Positions 23,649-32,831 of a stretch of 64,000 nucleotides of DNA are shown here, piece by piece. The notes beneath the pieces were generated by a model. The model saw only the letters and a list, made by a program, of their open reading frames with translations, searched no databases and had not been told where the DNA came from. The first letter of the stretch is position 1; the number at the start of each line of letters is the position of its first letter. The position numbers and the translations under genes were made by a program. Origin of the DNA: Amycolatopsis alkalitolerans (GTDB taxonomy: Bacteria; Actinomycetota; Actinomycetes; Mycobacteriales; Pseudonocardiaceae); contig NZ_VDFW01000009.1 of NCBI RefSeq assembly GCF_006152065.1, positions 1-64,000 of the forward strand. Direction: 5' to 3'.

Positions 23649-24191
23649 TCAGCCCTTCTCCTCGTAGACGGGCACGATGGCCGCGCGGGCGAGGGTGTGG
23701 CCGAACAGGTTGAAGCCGAGGAACGCCGGGGTCGCGTCCCCTGGCACGTGGAGCGACTCCACGTCGAGCGCGTGCACCACGAAGAAGTAGCGGTGCGGCC
23801 CGTGCCCGGCCGGCGGGGCCGCGCCGAGGAAGTGCTTCACGCCGCCGTCGTTCTTCAGCGTGACCGCGCCCGCGGGCAGCCCTTCGCCGCTCGGTCCGCC
23901 CGCTCCCGAGGGCAGCTCGGTGACCGACGCCGGGATGTTGAACACCGCCCAGTGCCAGAAGCCGCTCGCGGTCGGCGCGTCAGGGTCGTAGCAGGTGACC
24001 GCGAAGCTCCTCGTCTCCGCCGGGAAGCCCGACCAGGACAGCTGCGGCGAACGGTCCTCACCGCCGGGCACCCCGAAGATGCCGCTCCGGTGGTGGGAGG
24101 CGAGCGTTTCGCCGTCTCGCATGTCGGAACTCGTGAGCGTGAAACCGGGCACGGGGGGCAGAAAGTCGTACGGGTTCGGTGACTGCGCCAT
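23649..24191 (-). CDS. YbhB/YbcL family Raf-kinase-inhibitor-like protein
   Basis: A 180-aa PEBP-fold protein without signal peptide. Conserved parts are [35 protein letters not shown] (the D-P-D-A-P anion-binding motif and the H-W-x-V strand), [13 protein letters not shown] and the C-terminal [14 protein letters not shown]. Members bind phosphate-like ligands; their role in bacteria is unknown. ATG 24191 has GGAGGATCG immediately upstream. The longer upstream frame is rejected. It stands between the TetR gene (convergent) and a divergent DUF4097 gene. Confidence 0.93.
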   Translation of the reverse strand: MAQSPNPYDFLPPVPGFTLTSSDMRDGETLASHHRSGIFGVPGGEDRSPQLSWSGFPAETRSFAVTCYDPDAPTASGFWHWAVFNIPASVTELPSGAGGPSGEGLPAGAVTLKNDGGVKHFLGAAPPAGHGPHRYFFVVHALDVESLHVPGDATPAFLGFNLFGHTLARAAIVPVYEEKG

Positions 24192-24336
24192 CGATCCTCC
24201 TTGTCCGCGAACAAGATCAGGTCTGCAGCGTAGGTAGGGGACACCCCAGGGTCGAACCGGGGGCGTTCCCTGATGTCCTCCAGGTCTACCCGGCCTTAGC
24301 GTCTCCTGCACACCTAAGTTGTCTGGGGAGGACGCA

Positions 24337-24996
24337 ATGGGCAGACCGGCACTCGCGGTCGGAGGAACAGCCCTCATCGGCGCGGGGGTCGCCATCGCCG
24401 TCGGCTGGTGGTGGCCGCACACCGGAGAGTCGGTCCACCAGATCGCCCAGCCCATCCACACCGTCCGGCTCGACACCAGTTCGGGCGACGTCCGGATCAG
24501 CGCCGCCGACACGACGACGACCTCAGTCCGCGAGCGTTTCCACTACGCCGGTTCCCACCCGGACGAGGCCTACCGGATCGCCGACGGCCGGCTCCTGCTG
24601 AACGGCTGCGGGCGCAACTGCACGGTGGACTACGAACTCGTCGTCCCGCGCGGCACGACGATCACCGGCGGCGGCACGTCCGGCGACGTGCGCCTCGACG
24701 GGGTCGCCGCCGACGTGACGAGCAACTCGGGAAAGCTCACGGTGGAGAACGCGCCGGGGCCGGTGAAGGCGCATACGACCTCCGGCGACATCAAGATCAG
24801 CCTCAGCACCGCGCAGGACGTGACCGCGGACGTGACGAGCGGCGATGTCGAGGTCACGGTGCCCGACGACCGCTACCGGGTGAACGCGCGGACGACGTCC
24901 GGCGATCAGGACATCGAGGTCCCGACCGATCCCGCCGCCCTGCACGTGCTCGACCTGCAGGCCACGAGCGGGGACATCAAGGTCCGGCACGACTAG
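24337..24996 (+). CDS. DUF4097 beta-strand-repeat protein with N-terminal membrane anchor
   Basis: A 219-aa protein. An N-terminal hydrophobic segment ([22 protein letters not shown]) acts as membrane anchor or uncleaved signal. The rest is a beta-solenoid-like run with a T/S-S-G-D motif recurring at nearly regular spacing ([53 protein letters not shown]). This is the hallmark of DUF4097 (adhesin-like) proteins. GGGGAGGACGCA precedes the ATG. Two cysteines (CGRNC) in the external part may form a disulfide. Function unknown. Its stop lies only a few bases from the dnaK promoter region. Confidence 0.88.
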   Translation: MGRPALAVGGTALIGAGVAIAVGWWWPHTGESVHQIAQPIHTVRLDTSSGDVRISAADTTTTSVRERFHYAGSHPDEAYRIADGRLLLNGCGRNCTVDYELVVPRGTTITGGGTSGDVRLDGVAADVTSNSGKLTVENAPGPVKAHTTSGDIKISLSTAQDVTADVTSGDVEVTVPDDRYRVNARTTSGDQDIEVPTDPAALHVLDLQATSGDIKVRHD

Positions 24997-24998
24997 CG

Positions 24999-25024
24999 GG
25001 AACAACCGCGCGGACCCGGTCGTT
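24999..25024 (+). promoter_or_regulatory. Sigma-R/sigma-H-type promoter upstream of dnaK
   Basis: GGAAC and GTT are separated by exactly 18 bases, the consensus form recognised by actinobacterial SigR/SigH thiol-stress sigma factors. It starts 3 bases after the DUF4097 stop and about 140 bases before the dnaK ATG; both HAIR operators lie downstream of it. The clpB region carries the same element with the same spacing. Confidence 0.6.
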
Positions 25025-25038
25025 GGACCGGCAGGAAG

Positions 25039-25059
25039 GTTGAGCGCCCCAGGCTCAAG
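25039..25059. promoter_or_regulatory. HAIR operator 1 (HspR site) of dnaK
   Basis: GTTGAGC-N7-GCTCAAG matches the HspR-associated inverted repeat CTTGAGT-N7-ACTCAAG with one arm mismatch. It lies just after the GGAAC-N18-GTT promoter and ahead of the vegetative-type promoter. hspR is the last gene of this operon, giving a feedback loop. Confidence 0.85.
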
Positions 25060-25065
25060 TCTGGT

Positions 25066-25094
25066 TTGACGAACCCGGAACCAGAGGATAGAAC
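25066..25094 (+). promoter_or_regulatory. Vegetative-type promoter of the dnaK operon
   Basis: TTGACG (25066-25071) and TAGAAC (25089-25094) are 17 bases apart, close to the principal-sigma consensus. The -10 directly abuts HAIR operator 2, so HspR bound there would block initiation. Confidence 0.7.
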
Positions 25095-25114
25095 TTGAGC
25101 GAGCCCCGCTCAAG
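25094..25114. promoter_or_regulatory. HAIR operator 2 (HspR site) of dnaK
   Basis: CTTGAGC-N7-GCTCAAG is a perfect inverted repeat overlapping the last base of the -10 and the start-point region. A further half-site, AGCTCAAG, sits at 25131-25138 in the leader. Confidence 0.92.
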
Positions 25115-25164
25115 GCGGGCGCGACACCCCAGCTCAAGCAGCGTATATCAGGAGGAGAACCACC

Positions 25165-27021
25165 ATGGCGCGAGCGGTCGGCATCGACCTCGGCACGACC
25201 AACTCGGTCGTCGCCGTCCTTGAGGGCGGCGAGCCGACGGTCATCGCCAACTCCGAAGGCTCCCGAACCACCCCGTCCATCGTCGCCTTCGCCAAGAACG
25301 GCGAAGTGCTGACCGGGCAGCCTGCCAAGAACCAGTCGGTCACCAACGTGGACCGCACGATCCGTTCGGTCAAGCGGCACATCGGTACCGACTGGAAGAC
25401 CGAGGTCGACGGCAAGACGTACACGGCGCAGGAGATCAGCGCCCGCGTGCTGATGAAGCTCAAGCGCGACGCGGAGGCGTACCTCGGCGAGGAGATCACC
25501 GACGCGGTCATCACCGTTCCGGCGTACTTCGAGGACGCGCAGCGCCAGGCCACCAAGGAGGCCGGCCAGATCGCGGGCCTGAACGTGCTCCGCATCGTCA
25601 ACGAGCCCACCGCGGCCGCCCTGGCCTACGGCCTGGACAAGGGCGAGAAGGAGCAGACCATCCTGGTCTTCGACCTCGGTGGTGGCACCTTCGACGTCTC
25701 GCTGCTGGAGATCGGCGAGGGCGTCGTCGAGGTCCGCGCCACCAGCGGTGACAACCACCTCGGTGGTGACGACTGGGACGAGCGCATCGTCAAGTGGCTG
25801 GTGGACAAGTTCAAGGCGAGCCACGGCATCGACCTGACCAAGGACCGGATGGCACTGCAGCGCATCCGCGAGGCGGCGGAGAAGGCGAAGATCGAGCTGT
25901 CCAGCTCGAACTCGGCCAGCATCAACCTGCCGTACATCACGGTCGACGCGGACAAGAACCCGCTGTTCCTCGACGAGACCCTGTCGCGCGCGGAGTTCCA
26001 GCGGATCACCTCGGACCTGCTCGACCGCACCAAGGCGCCGTTCAACAACGTCATCCGTGACGCGGGCATCTCGGTCGGCCAGATCGACCACGTGGTGCTC
26101 GTCGGCGGTTCCACCCGGATGCCGGCCGTGTCCGACCTGGTCAAGGAGCTGACCGGCGGCAAGGAGCCGAACAAGGGCGTGAACCCGGACGAGGTCGTCG
26201 CGGTCGGCGCGGCGCTGCAGGCCGGTGTGCTCAAGGGTGAGGTCAAGGACGTCCTGCTGCTCGACGTGACCCCATTGTCGCTGGGCATCGAGACCAAGGG
26301 CGGCGTGTTCACCAAGCTCATCGAGCGCAACACGACCATCCCCACCAAGCGGTCGGAGATCTTCTCCACGGCCGACGACAACCAGCCCTCGGTGCAGATC
26401 CAGGTGTTCCAGGGTGAGCGCGAGATCGCCGCGCACAACAAGAAGCTCGGCATGTTCGAGCTGACCGGGCTGCCCCCGGCGCCGCGTGGCGTGCCGCAGA
26501 TCGAGGTCACCTTCGATATCGACGCGAACGGCATCGTGCACGTGACCGCGAAGGACCTCGGCACGAACAAGGAACAGTCGATGACCATCACCGGTGGCTC
26601 CGCGCTGCCGAAGGACGACATCGACCGGATGGTCAAGGACGCCGAGGCGCACGCCGAGGAGGACCGCAAGCGCCGCGAGGAGGCGGAGACCCGCAACCAG
26701 GCGGAGACGCTGGTCTACCAGACCGAGAAGTTCGTCAAGGACAACGAGGACAAGCTGCCCGAGGACGTCAAGGGCAAGGTCAAGACCGCGATCGACGAGG
26801 CCAACGAGGCCCTGAAGGGCACCGACTCGGCGAAGATCAAGGAAGCGATCGAGAAGCTGAACACCGCTTCGCAGGAGCTGGGCACCGCCCTGTACGCGAA
26901 CGCGCAGCAGCCGGGTGCCGGTGCGGACGCCGGTGCGGCGGGTGGCGAGAGCGCCGGCTCCGCCAAGCCGCAGGAGGACGTCGTGGACGCCGAGATCGTG
27001 GACGAGGACGAGAAGAAGTGA
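25165..27021 (+). CDS. dnaK: Chaperone DnaK (Hsp70)
   Basis: A 618-aa Hsp70 that folds and protects proteins through ATP-driven cycles with DnaJ and GrpE. The nucleotide-binding domain begins [17 protein letters not shown] and includes [17 protein letters not shown] and [18 protein letters not shown]. The substrate domain contains [18 protein letters not shown] and [20 protein letters not shown]. The C-terminal tail is Ala/Gly-rich and ends in the acidic [13 protein letters not shown]. The length and lack of a loop in the N domain match actinobacterial DnaK. AGGAGGAG precedes the ATG. First gene of the dnaK-grpE-dnaJ-hspR operon. Confidence 0.99.
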   Translation: MARAVGIDLGTTNSVVAVLEGGEPTVIANSEGSRTTPSIVAFAKNGEVLTGQPAKNQSVTNVDRTIRSVKRHIGTDWKTEVDGKTYTAQEISARVLMKLKRDAEAYLGEEITDAVITVPAYFEDAQRQATKEAGQIAGLNVLRIVNEPTAAALAYGLDKGEKEQTILVFDLGGGTFDVSLLEIGEGVVEVRATSGDNHLGGDDWDERIVKWLVDKFKASHGIDLTKDRMALQRIREAAEKAKIELSSSNSASINLPYITVDADKNPLFLDETLSRAEFQRITSDLLDRTKAPFNNVIRDAGISVGQIDHVVLVGGSTRMPAVSDLVKELTGGKEPNKGVNPDEVVAVGAALQAGVLKGEVKDVLLLDVTPLSLGIETKGGVFTKLIERNTTIPTKRSEIFSTADDNQPSVQIQVFQGEREIAAHNKKLGMFELTGLPPAPRGVPQIEVTFDIDANGIVHVTAKDLGTNKEQSMTITGGSALPKDDIDRMVKDAEAHAEEDRKRREEAETRNQAETLVYQTEKFVKDNEDKLPEDVKGKVKTAIDEANEALKGTDSAKIKEAIEKLNTASQELGTALYANAQQPGAGADAGAAGGESAGSAKPQEDVVDAEIVDEDEKK

Positions 27022-27707
27022 CGGGCAAGCACTTCAGGGACACGGAAGAGCGGGAACAGGAGGTAACGGAGCCGGTGGTGGTACGGGATCGTCGCAAGAT
27101 CGACCCCGAGACCGGTCAGGTACGGCCACAGGCTCCGGAACCGGCTGACGAAGAGTCCGGCCCGTCGCTCGGTGAATCCATTGTGGATGATGCCGTCGGC
27201 GTCGAGTCCGATCTCGAGAAGCAGCTCGCGGAACGCACCGCAGATCTGCAGCGGCTGCAGGCGGAGTACGCCAACTACCGCAAGCGGGTCGACCGGGACC
27301 GTGAGGCCGTCGTCGCCGGGGCGAAGGCCTCCGTGGTGAACGACCTGCTGCCGCTGCTCGACGATCTCGAGCGGGCGGAGCAGCACGGCGACCTCACCGG
27401 TGCGTTCAAGTCGGTGGCGGACAAGCTCGTCGCAGGCCTGCAGCGAGCGGGCCTCGAGCCGTTCGGCGCGGAGGGCGAGCCCTTCGACCCGAGCGTGCAC
27501 GAGGCGGTGCAGCACAGCACTTCGCCCGAGGTCGCGGGCCCGACGGTGACCGCGGTGCTGCGCCGCGGCTATCGCTTCGGCGAGCGCACGTTGCGGGCCG
27601 CGCTGGTCGGCGTCACCGACCACGAGCCGGGCGGCGCCCCGCCGGTGGACGAGCCGGTCGAGGGTGAGCTACCGGTGGAGCAACTGTCGGATGAGAACAA
27701 CCGATAA
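27018..27707 (+). CDS. grpE: Nucleotide exchange factor GrpE
   Basis: A 229-aa GrpE, the exchange factor for DnaK. An unstructured acidic N-terminal region is followed by a long coiled coil ([30 protein letters not shown]), the helical [17 protein letters not shown] segment and the C-terminal beta wing ([43 protein letters not shown]). An additional acidic tail of about 25 residues extends beyond the wing. GTG at 27018 overlaps the dnaK stop (GTGA), so translation is coupled. Confidence 0.98.
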   Translation: MTGKHFRDTEEREQEVTEPVVVRDRRKIDPETGQVRPQAPEPADEESGPSLGESIVDDAVGVESDLEKQLAERTADLQRLQAEYANYRKRVDRDREAVVAGAKASVVNDLLPLLDDLERAEQHGDLTGAFKSVADKLVAGLQRAGLEPFGAEGEPFDPSVHEAVQHSTSPEVAGPTVTAVLRRGYRFGERTLRAALVGVTDHEPGGAPPVDEPVEGELPVEQLSDENNR

Positions 27708-27731
27708 CGAACGGAAAGGAGGGGACGTCCG

Positions 27732-28910
27732 GTGAGTGCACGGGAGTGGATAGGCAAGGACTTCTACCGCGAACTGGGCGTCTCCTCCGACGCGTCGCAG
27801 GACGAGATCAAGAAGGCGTACCGCAAGCTGGCCCGGGCGAACCACCCGGACGCCAACCCGGGCAACGCCGAGGCCGAGCAGAAGTTCAAGGCGGTGTCCG
27901 AGGCCTACGGCGTGCTGTCGGATGCCGCCAAGCGCAAGGAGTACGACGAGGCGCGGCGGCTGTTCGGGGCCGGCGCCGGGGGCGGCTTCGGCTTCCCCGG
28001 CGGCGGTGGCGGCGGCGGGACGTTCGACATGAGCGACCTGTTCGGCCAGACAGCCGGTGCCGGCGGTGGTGGTTTCGGCGGGCTCGGTGACATCCTGGGC
28101 GGTCTGTTCGGCCGTCGTGGTGGTGCGCCCGGCGCGACGAACGCCCGCGCGCAGCGGGGTGCCGACGTCGAGACCGACGTCCGGATCGATTTCGCAGAGG
28201 CGGTCAAGGGCGCGACCCTGCCGCTGCGGCTGTCGAGCCCGGCCACGTGCAAGACCTGTGGTGGCAACGGCGCCAAGCCCGGCACCAGCCCGCGGACGTG
28301 CCCGATCTGCCAGGGTTCGGGTCTGGTGAGCCGCAGCCAGGGGGCCTTCGCGTTCTCCGAGCCGTGCCGCGAATGCCGCGGCCGCGGCAAGATCATCGAC
28401 AACCCGTGTCCCGAATGCGGTGGCGAGGGCATCAGCACGCAGACCAGGACGCTGACCGTGCGGGTGCCGGCCGGGGTCGACGACAACCAGCGGATCAGGC
28501 TGGCCGGGCAGGGCGAGCCGGGCCGGGGCGGGGCCTCGGCGGGTGACCTGTACGTCCGGGTGCACGTGAGCCCGCACCCGGTGTTCGGCCGGTCGGGCAA
28601 CGATCTGACGATCACTGTGCCGGTGAGCTTCCCCGAGGTGACCTTGGGTGCGACGATCAAGGTGCCCACGCTGGACGGAACGGTCTCGCTGAAGGTGCCG
28701 GCCGGCACGAACAACGGCCGGGTGCTGCGCGTGCGCGGCAAGGGCATCACGAAGCGGGACGGCTCGCAGGGTGACCTGCTGGTGACCCTGCAGGTCGCGG
28801 TCCCGTCCAAACTGGACGGAACGGAGAAGCAGGCGCTCGAGGCGTTCGCCGAGGCGTCGGCGAAGCACGATCCGAGGCCCGAGATCACACGGATGCTCAA
28901 GGAGCGGTGA
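27732..28910 (+). CDS. dnaJ: Chaperone DnaJ (type I, with zinc finger)
   Basis: A 392-aa Hsp40. The J domain ([20 protein letters not shown]) has HPD at residues 38-40. A long Gly/Phe-rich region follows (about 80-130), then four CxxCxGxG zinc motifs ([32 protein letters not shown]) and two C-terminal substrate domains ([39 protein letters not shown]). The N-terminal [17 protein letters not shown] is typical of the actinobacterial DnaJ1. AAAGGAGGGGAC precedes the GTG. It overlaps hspR at its stop. Confidence 0.98.
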   Translation: MSAREWIGKDFYRELGVSSDASQDEIKKAYRKLARANHPDANPGNAEAEQKFKAVSEAYGVLSDAAKRKEYDEARRLFGAGAGGGFGFPGGGGGGGTFDMSDLFGQTAGAGGGGFGGLGDILGGLFGRRGGAPGATNARAQRGADVETDVRIDFAEAVKGATLPLRLSSPATCKTCGGNGAKPGTSPRTCPICQGSGLVSRSQGAFAFSEPCRECRGRGKIIDNPCPECGGEGISTQTRTLTVRVPAGVDDNQRIRLAGQGEPGRGGASAGDLYVRVHVSPHPVFGRSGNDLTITVPVSFPEVTLGATIKVPTLDGTVSLKVPAGTNNGRVLRVRGKGITKRDGSQGDLLVTLQVAVPSKLDGTEKQALEAFAEASAKHDPRPEITRMLKER

Positions 28911-29341
28911 TGGCGTTCGGCGGCTTGCCACACGGGGCGGACGAGGACACCCCGGTCTTCGTGATCTCGGTGGCGGCGCAGCTGTCCGGGCTGCATGCCC
29001 AGACGTTGCGCGCGTATGACCGGCAGGGGCTCGTCTCACCAGGCCGCACGTCCGGCGGCGGGCGGCGGTACTCCATGCGGGATATCGCGCTGCTGCGCGA
29101 AGTGCAGCGGCTCTCGCAGGAGGCCGGCGTCAACCTCGCCGGGATCAAGCGGATCATCGAACTGGAGAACCAGGTCGATGCCCTGCGGGCCAGAGTCGCG
29201 GAACTGACCGAGGAACTGGCCGCCGCGTACGCCGCCGCCGAACAAGCCGCCGCCGCGGTGCACGCCTCCTACCGGAAGGACCTCGTGCCCATCCGGCAGG
29301 AGACATCGCTGGTGGTGTGGAAGCCGAAGCGCAGGTCCTAG
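28910..29341 (+). CDS. hspR: HspR, MerR-family heat-shock repressor
   Basis: A 143-aa repressor. The MerR-type DNA-binding domain VFVISVAAQLSGLHAQTLRA, YDRQGLVSPGRTSGGGRRYS is followed by a helical coiled segment (VDALRARVAELTEELAAAYA) and a basic tail ending VVWKPKRRS. HspR binds HAIR sites with DnaK as corepressor. Sites are present before dnaK and clpB in this window. The start is ATG 28910 or the GTG three bases before; both overlap the dnaJ stop. Its end overlaps the convergent hydrolase gene by four bases. Confidence 0.97.
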   Translation: MAFGGLPHGADEDTPVFVISVAAQLSGLHAQTLRAYDRQGLVSPGRTSGGGRRYSMRDIALLREVQRLSQEAGVNLAGIKRIIELENQVDALRARVAELTEELAAAYAAAEQAAAAVHASYRKDLVPIRQETSLVVWKPKRRS

Positions 29342-30036
29342 CGCAGGTGCCGCGCGAAGAAGGCGAGGACGCGCCGCCACGCGTCCTCGCTGGACTCGCG
29401 GTGGTAGCCCACTCCGGCGTACCTGGCCAGCACGTTCAGCGGCCCGATCGGGAACTGGTTCGCGAAGCTGTGCCCGGCGTCCGGGTATTCCTTGATGTCG
29501 TGGGGAATCCCGCGGTCGGTCAGCTCCTGTTCGAGTTTGGCCGCGGTGCCCTTCAACGACGGGTCCCGCTTGCCGAAGCTCGCCACGACCGGGCAAGCTT
29601 CGTCCAAAATAGACAAGTCCTTCGGCAGCTGCCCGTAGTACGGGGCGGAGGCGTCGAAACCCTGCGTCGCGGCGACGAGTGCGAAACCGCCCCCCATGCA
29701 GAACCCGACGACGCCGACCTTCCCCGTGCAGTCGGCTCGCTCCGCGAGGAGCCGCCGGGCGGCGGAGATGTCCTCGAACGCGCGCCCCTTCGCCGTCGCG
29801 AGCTCCCGGAAAACCGTCTTCACACAGCGAAAGAGCCCGCCGCGCGAGAACAGGTCCGGGGCCAACGCCAGATAGCCGGCGGTGGCGAACCGCTCGGTGA
29901 TGTTGCGCGCGTCCTCGGTCAGGCCCACCGCGTCATGGATGACCACGACCCCCGGCCGCGGCGGTTCGCCCGAGACCTCGGTCTGGGGCCTGGCCAGGTA
30001 ACCGCGAATGGTGCCGTCCGCCACAGGAATATCCAT
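29338..30036 (-). CDS. Dienelactone hydrolase family protein
   Basis: A 232-aa alpha/beta hydrolase. The nucleophile is the cysteine in VGVVGFCMGGGFAL (G-x-C-x-G-G), as in dienelactone hydrolases, with Asp in KEYPDAGHSFANQ and the His in the same segment completing the triad. VVVIHDAVGLTEDARNITER is the oxyanion-side motif. ATG at 30036 is chosen: a TACCCT -10-like hexamer lies six bases before it, suggesting a leaderless message, and the longer frame runs through the divergent ArsR gene. It shares the short promoter region with ArsR, whose operator may affect it. Confidence 0.92.
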   Translation of the reverse strand: MDIPVADGTIRGYLARPQTEVSGEPPRPGVVVIHDAVGLTEDARNITERFATAGYLALAPDLFSRGGLFRCVKTVFRELATAKGRAFEDISAARRLLAERADCTGKVGVVGFCMGGGFALVAATQGFDASAPYYGQLPKDLSILDEACPVVASFGKRDPSLKGTAAKLEQELTDRGIPHDIKEYPDAGHSFANQFPIGPLNVLARYAGVGYHRESSEDAWRRVLAFFARHLR

Positions 30037-30062
30037 GGGGGCAGGGTAGCGAATGCGCCACG

Positions 30063-30092
30063 TTGACAGGCAAGTGACTACTTGCCTATTAT
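30063..30092 (+). promoter_or_regulatory. Consensus promoter with an embedded ArsR-type operator
   Basis: TTGACA (30063-30068) and TATTAT (30087-30092) are 18 bases apart, close to ideal. The spacer carries AGGCAAGT-GACT-ACTTGCCT (30068-30087), a perfect 8-bp inverted repeat, so a bound repressor would cover the -35/-10 spacer. Transcription would start at or next to the GTG at 30100, giving a leaderless message. Confidence 0.85.
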
Positions 30093-30099
30093 TCCGTCC

Positions 30100-30396
30100 G
30101 TGGGCGCCGAACCGGACCTGTTCAAGGCGATCGGCGACGCGACCCGGCGCACCATCCTGGATGAACTGACCGAAAAGGACGGTCAGACACTGTTCGAGAT
30201 CTGCGGCCGGCTGACCATGCGGCATGGCCTTGCCTCCTCGCGCCAGGCCATCTCGCAACACCTCGCGGTGCTCGAGCAGGCCGGCCTGGTGCACACCCGG
30301 CGGCAGGGCCGGTACAAGTTCCACCACATCGACACGAGCCCGCTGCGCTCGATCGTCGAGCGGTGGCCCATCGACCGAGAGGAACCGAACCCGTGA
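30100..30396 (+). CDS. ArsR-family winged-helix regulator
   Basis: A 98-aa repressor: DLFKAIGDATRRTILDELTE, then LTMRHGLASSRQAISQHLAV, LEQAGLVHTRRQGRYKFHHID (the wing). It has no cysteine pair of the metal-sensing kind, only one Cys (EICGRL), so it probably does not sense arsenic. GTG at 30100 is preferred over the upstream TTG at 30082 because the promoter's -10 lies over the latter. Its stop overlaps the start of the VOC gene (GTGA). ArsR-VOC pairs of this type are common and may respond to a toxic electrophile. Confidence 0.9.
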   Translation: MGAEPDLFKAIGDATRRTILDELTEKDGQTLFEICGRLTMRHGLASSRQAISQHLAVLEQAGLVHTRRQGRYKFHHIDTSPLRSIVERWPIDREEPNP

Positions 30397-30782
30397 TCCG
30401 CATCAACATCACCAGCGTGCTCGTCGACGACCAGGCCAAGGCGCTCGCCTTCTACACCGAGAAGCTGGGGTTCATCAAGAAGACCGACGTGCCCGCGGGC
30501 GGCGCCCGCTGGCTCACCGTGGTCTCCCCGGCCGACCCGGAGGGGGTCGAGCTGTTGCTGGAGCCGGACGGCCACCCGGCCGCGGACCCGTTCAAGAAGG
30601 CCCTGGTCTCCGACGGCATCCCGTTCACGCAGTTCGCCGTGGACGACGTGTACGCCGAGGTCGAGCGACTCAAGGGGCTGGGCGTCGAGTTCACTCAGGA
30701 CGCGACCGACCTGGGGCCGGTGGTCACCGCCGTCCTCGACGACACCTGTGGCAACCTGATCCAGCTCGCCACCATGAAGTAG
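30393..30782 (+). CDS. VOC/glyoxalase-family protein
   Basis: A 129-aa vicinal-oxygen-chelate protein with two beta-alpha-beta-beta-beta modules: INITSVLVDDQAKALAFYTE, KLGFIKKTDVPAGGARWLTV and the second half TQFAVDDVYAEVERLKGLGV, TAVLDDTCGNLIQLATMK. The usual metal ligand His/Glu positions are not complete: the first strand lacks the common His, while the final segment lacks a clear Glu (GNLIQL). It may therefore bind rather than transform its ligand. Translationally coupled to ArsR. The flavohemoglobin gene ends immediately beyond, convergent, with no gap. Confidence 0.9.
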   Translation: MIRINITSVLVDDQAKALAFYTEKLGFIKKTDVPAGGARWLTVVSPADPEGVELLLEPDGHPAADPFKKALVSDGIPFTQFAVDDVYAEVERLKGLGVEFTQDATDLGPVVTAVLDDTCGNLIQLATMK

Positions 30783-31955
30783 TCAGTCGATGGTGAACGG
30801 GTCGTACCTGATCTGATCGAGCGCCGTCCCGGCCACGAGCATCCGTGACACGGTCGCCCGGATCATCGCGGGCGAGCCCGACACCAGCACGTCGCGCCCC
30901 GGCCAGGCGCCGTGGCCGGTGACCACGTCCGCGAGCGTGCCCTGCTCGCACCCCGACAGCCCCGGCCCGCCCTCGATCACCGGCGTCACCGTCAGCCACG
31001 GGTTGCACGAAGCGATCATCCGCAGGCCCTCCAGCGCGTACAGGTCTTCGCGTGTCCGGCCGCCGTAGAACAGGTGGACCTTCGGGTTCTCGCCCCACTG
31101 CGCCAGATCGTCGAGCATCGCGTGCAGCGGCGCGACCCCGGTGCCGCCGGCGACCATCAGGACGTCCCGCCCGGACGGGCGGTCGATGTGCAGGCGCCCG
31201 AGCGGCGGGCCGAACCGCCACACGTCGCCCTTCTGCGTGTGGCTCACGATCGCGCGCGAGACCCAGCCGCCGTCGACGGCACGGACGTGGAACTCCAGCG
31301 AGCCGTCCTCGCGCGGCGCGTTGGCCGGCGACAGGTAGCGCCACAACCGCGGCCGCTGCGGCACCTCGACGCTCAGGTACTGACCGGCCCGGAACGGGAT
31401 GTCCGAATCCGGTTCGACCCGGATCATCGCGAGATCCCAGCTCAGCCGCCGGTGCTCGGCGACCATCGCCGACCAGCTCGCCGGGTTGGTGTCCGAGGCC
31501 GCCGCCTCCTGCATCTGGCGGGCGATGATCGTGAACGCCTCCGCCCAGGCGCGCTCGACCTCCGGGGTCCAGTCAAGGCCGAGCTGCGAGCGCATCGCGG
31601 CGAGCAGCGCCGTGCCGATCGCCTCGTAGTGCTTCGGGATCACGCCGAACTTGCGATGGTCGCGGCCCAGCTGGCGCAGGAACGGGACGAGGTCGTCGGG
31701 CTGGTCGACCATCTGCACGACGTGCACGAGGGCCCGCACCATCCGGTTGCGCTGGACCTCCATGTTGATGGGGAAGAAGTCGCGCGTCGCGGGGGCGAGC
31801 GTGAAGAGCATGCCGTAGAAGAACTGCGTCACTTCGGGTAAGTACGGCTCCGCCTTGGCCCAGGAATCCTGGATCAGCCGCACCATGGCGGTGACGGCTG
31901 GAGGCGCCTCCCGGCGGACGGACCGGGGGACGGGACTGACGGGTTCGGCGGTCAT
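30783..31955 (-). CDS. Globin-FAD/NAD reductase (flavohemoglobin-like)
   Basis: A 390-aa fusion. The N-terminal globin domain (about 20-150) has RLIQDSWAKAEPYLPEVTQF, a distal region and the proximal His in FGVIPKHYEAIGTALLAAM. The C-terminal ferredoxin-NADP reductase-like part has FRAGQYLSVEVPQRPRLWRY with the FAD motif RYLSPAN, and the NAD-binding VLMVAGGTGVAPLHAMLDDL. Flavohemoglobins oxidise nitric oxide to nitrate. This shorter linker and RYLSPAN (instead of RQYS) fit the actinobacterial branch, so substrate could differ. An inverted repeat lies about 35 bases upstream of the start. Confidence 0.92.
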   Translation of the reverse strand: MTAEPVSPVPRSVRREAPPAVTAMVRLIQDSWAKAEPYLPEVTQFFYGMLFTLAPATRDFFPINMEVQRNRMVRALVHVVQMVDQPDDLVPFLRQLGRDHRKFGVIPKHYEAIGTALLAAMRSQLGLDWTPEVERAWAEAFTIIARQMQEAAASDTNPASWSAMVAEHRRLSWDLAMIRVEPDSDIPFRAGQYLSVEVPQRPRLWRYLSPANAPREDGSLEFHVRAVDGGWVSRAIVSHTQKGDVWRFGPPLGRLHIDRPSGRDVLMVAGGTGVAPLHAMLDDLAQWGENPKVHLFYGGRTREDLYALEGLRMIASCNPWLTVTPVIEGGPGLSGCEQGTLADVVTGHGAWPGRDVLVSGSPAMIRATVSRMLVAGTALDQIRYDPFTID

Positions 31956-32236
31956 CGGGTTCGGGGTGCTCCGGGGTGCGAGTTCATGCTCGGGCTCGAT
32001 TATTCACGAACGCGCAATAGCACGAGCCCGGAATGCACGACCAGGCCACAGGGGTCGTCACTGCGTGAAATGATCACGAATATTCCACCCCATCCAGTCA
32101 AGCGTAATCCTGAAAGTGGGACACATTTGGACCGCAGAGTAACTGCTTTCGGCCAGAATCCCCCTATGGTTGCTCCGTCCGGGTGGTAAGTGCGCCCCCT
32201 ACTGAGTGGTCCGACTCACGCGTTTGATCCTTGTTT
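31956..32236. other. Intergenic region between flavohemoglobin and MarR genes
   Basis: About 280 bases without a convincing gene, noticeably less GC-rich than its surroundings. It holds an inverted repeat of CGGGCTCG (31991-31998) and CGAGCCCG (32023-32030) with a 24-base AT-richer loop, which may be an operator of the flavohemoglobin gene or a hairpin. Short open frames here lack ribosome-binding sites and conserved sequence. Confidence 0.5.
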
Positions 32237-32265
32237 CAAACAACTACCGTGCGTATAGTTGTTTG
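32237..32265. promoter_or_regulatory. MarR autoregulatory operator
   Basis: CAAACAACTA and TAGTTGTTTG are perfect 10-bp arms around a 9-base spacer, 25 bases upstream of the marR start. The length and symmetry match a MarR dimer site. The TAGTTGTT arm resembles the TAGTTGC found upstream of the other MarR gene at 54794. Confidence 0.8.
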
Positions 32266-32290
32266 CCACAACCAATCAGAAGGAACCCCG

Positions 32291-32746
32291 ATGACCCTGA
32301 GCGAACAGGCCGGGATCGAACTCCTGCAGCAGCTGCGGACCGCGAGCCAGCTTCTGCAGGCGTGGGTCACCGCCTCCTGGCAGCGCGGTGAGCCAGGCCT
32401 GCATCCCGCCGCGGCCATGGTATTGCACGATCTCGCCGCGAACGGTGAATCGCGCCCGTCCGACCTGGCCAAGCGCAAGATGGTGGACGTCTCGGTGATC
32501 AGCAGGCAGATCGCGCAACTGGTCGCGGCCGGGCTCGTCGAGCGGAGGCCCGCGCCCGAGGACGGGCGCGCGGCCCTCGTGCGGGTGTCCGAGCAGGGTC
32601 GCGCCGAACTCCAACGCTGGCGCGAGAACCACGTCGAGTTCGTGCGCATGGCGTTGGGCGAGTGGACCGAGGACGAGGTCACCGCGCTGACCGAGCGTCT
32701 GAGGTCGATGAACGACGCGATGCGCAATACGTTCGACACGAACTGA
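32291..32746 (+). CDS. MarR-family regulator
   Basis: A 151-aa winged-helix protein: LHPAAAMVLHDLAANGESRPSDLAKRKMVDVSVISRQIAQLVAAGLVERRPAPEDGRAAL contains the recognition helix and wing (D-G-R-A). ATG 32291 with GAAGGAA upstream is chosen; the longer frame reads through the operator. It is not obviously cotranscribed with another gene and is separated from the Efe genes by an iron box. The likely target is itself and genes elsewhere. Confidence 0.9.
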   Translation: MTLSEQAGIELLQQLRTASQLLQAWVTASWQRGEPGLHPAAAMVLHDLAANGESRPSDLAKRKMVDVSVISRQIAQLVAAGLVERRPAPEDGRAALVRVSEQGRAELQRWRENHVEFVRMALGEWTEDEVTALTERLRSMNDAMRNTFDTN

Positions 32747-32831
32747 GCCCATTCGCCCGTTCTGCCCGAAATGCGGTGTGACCTGGGCAAACTTAGGAAT
32801 GCCTAGGCTATTTTCACCGGCTCGGCGCGCC

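Noticed and set aside
24523-26652. Long minus-strand open frame (709 codons) opposite the DUF4097 and dnaK genes
   Set aside because: It is antisense to a certain dnaK, has low-complexity Arg/Val/Gly composition and no recognisable domain; high-GC third positions keep such frames open.
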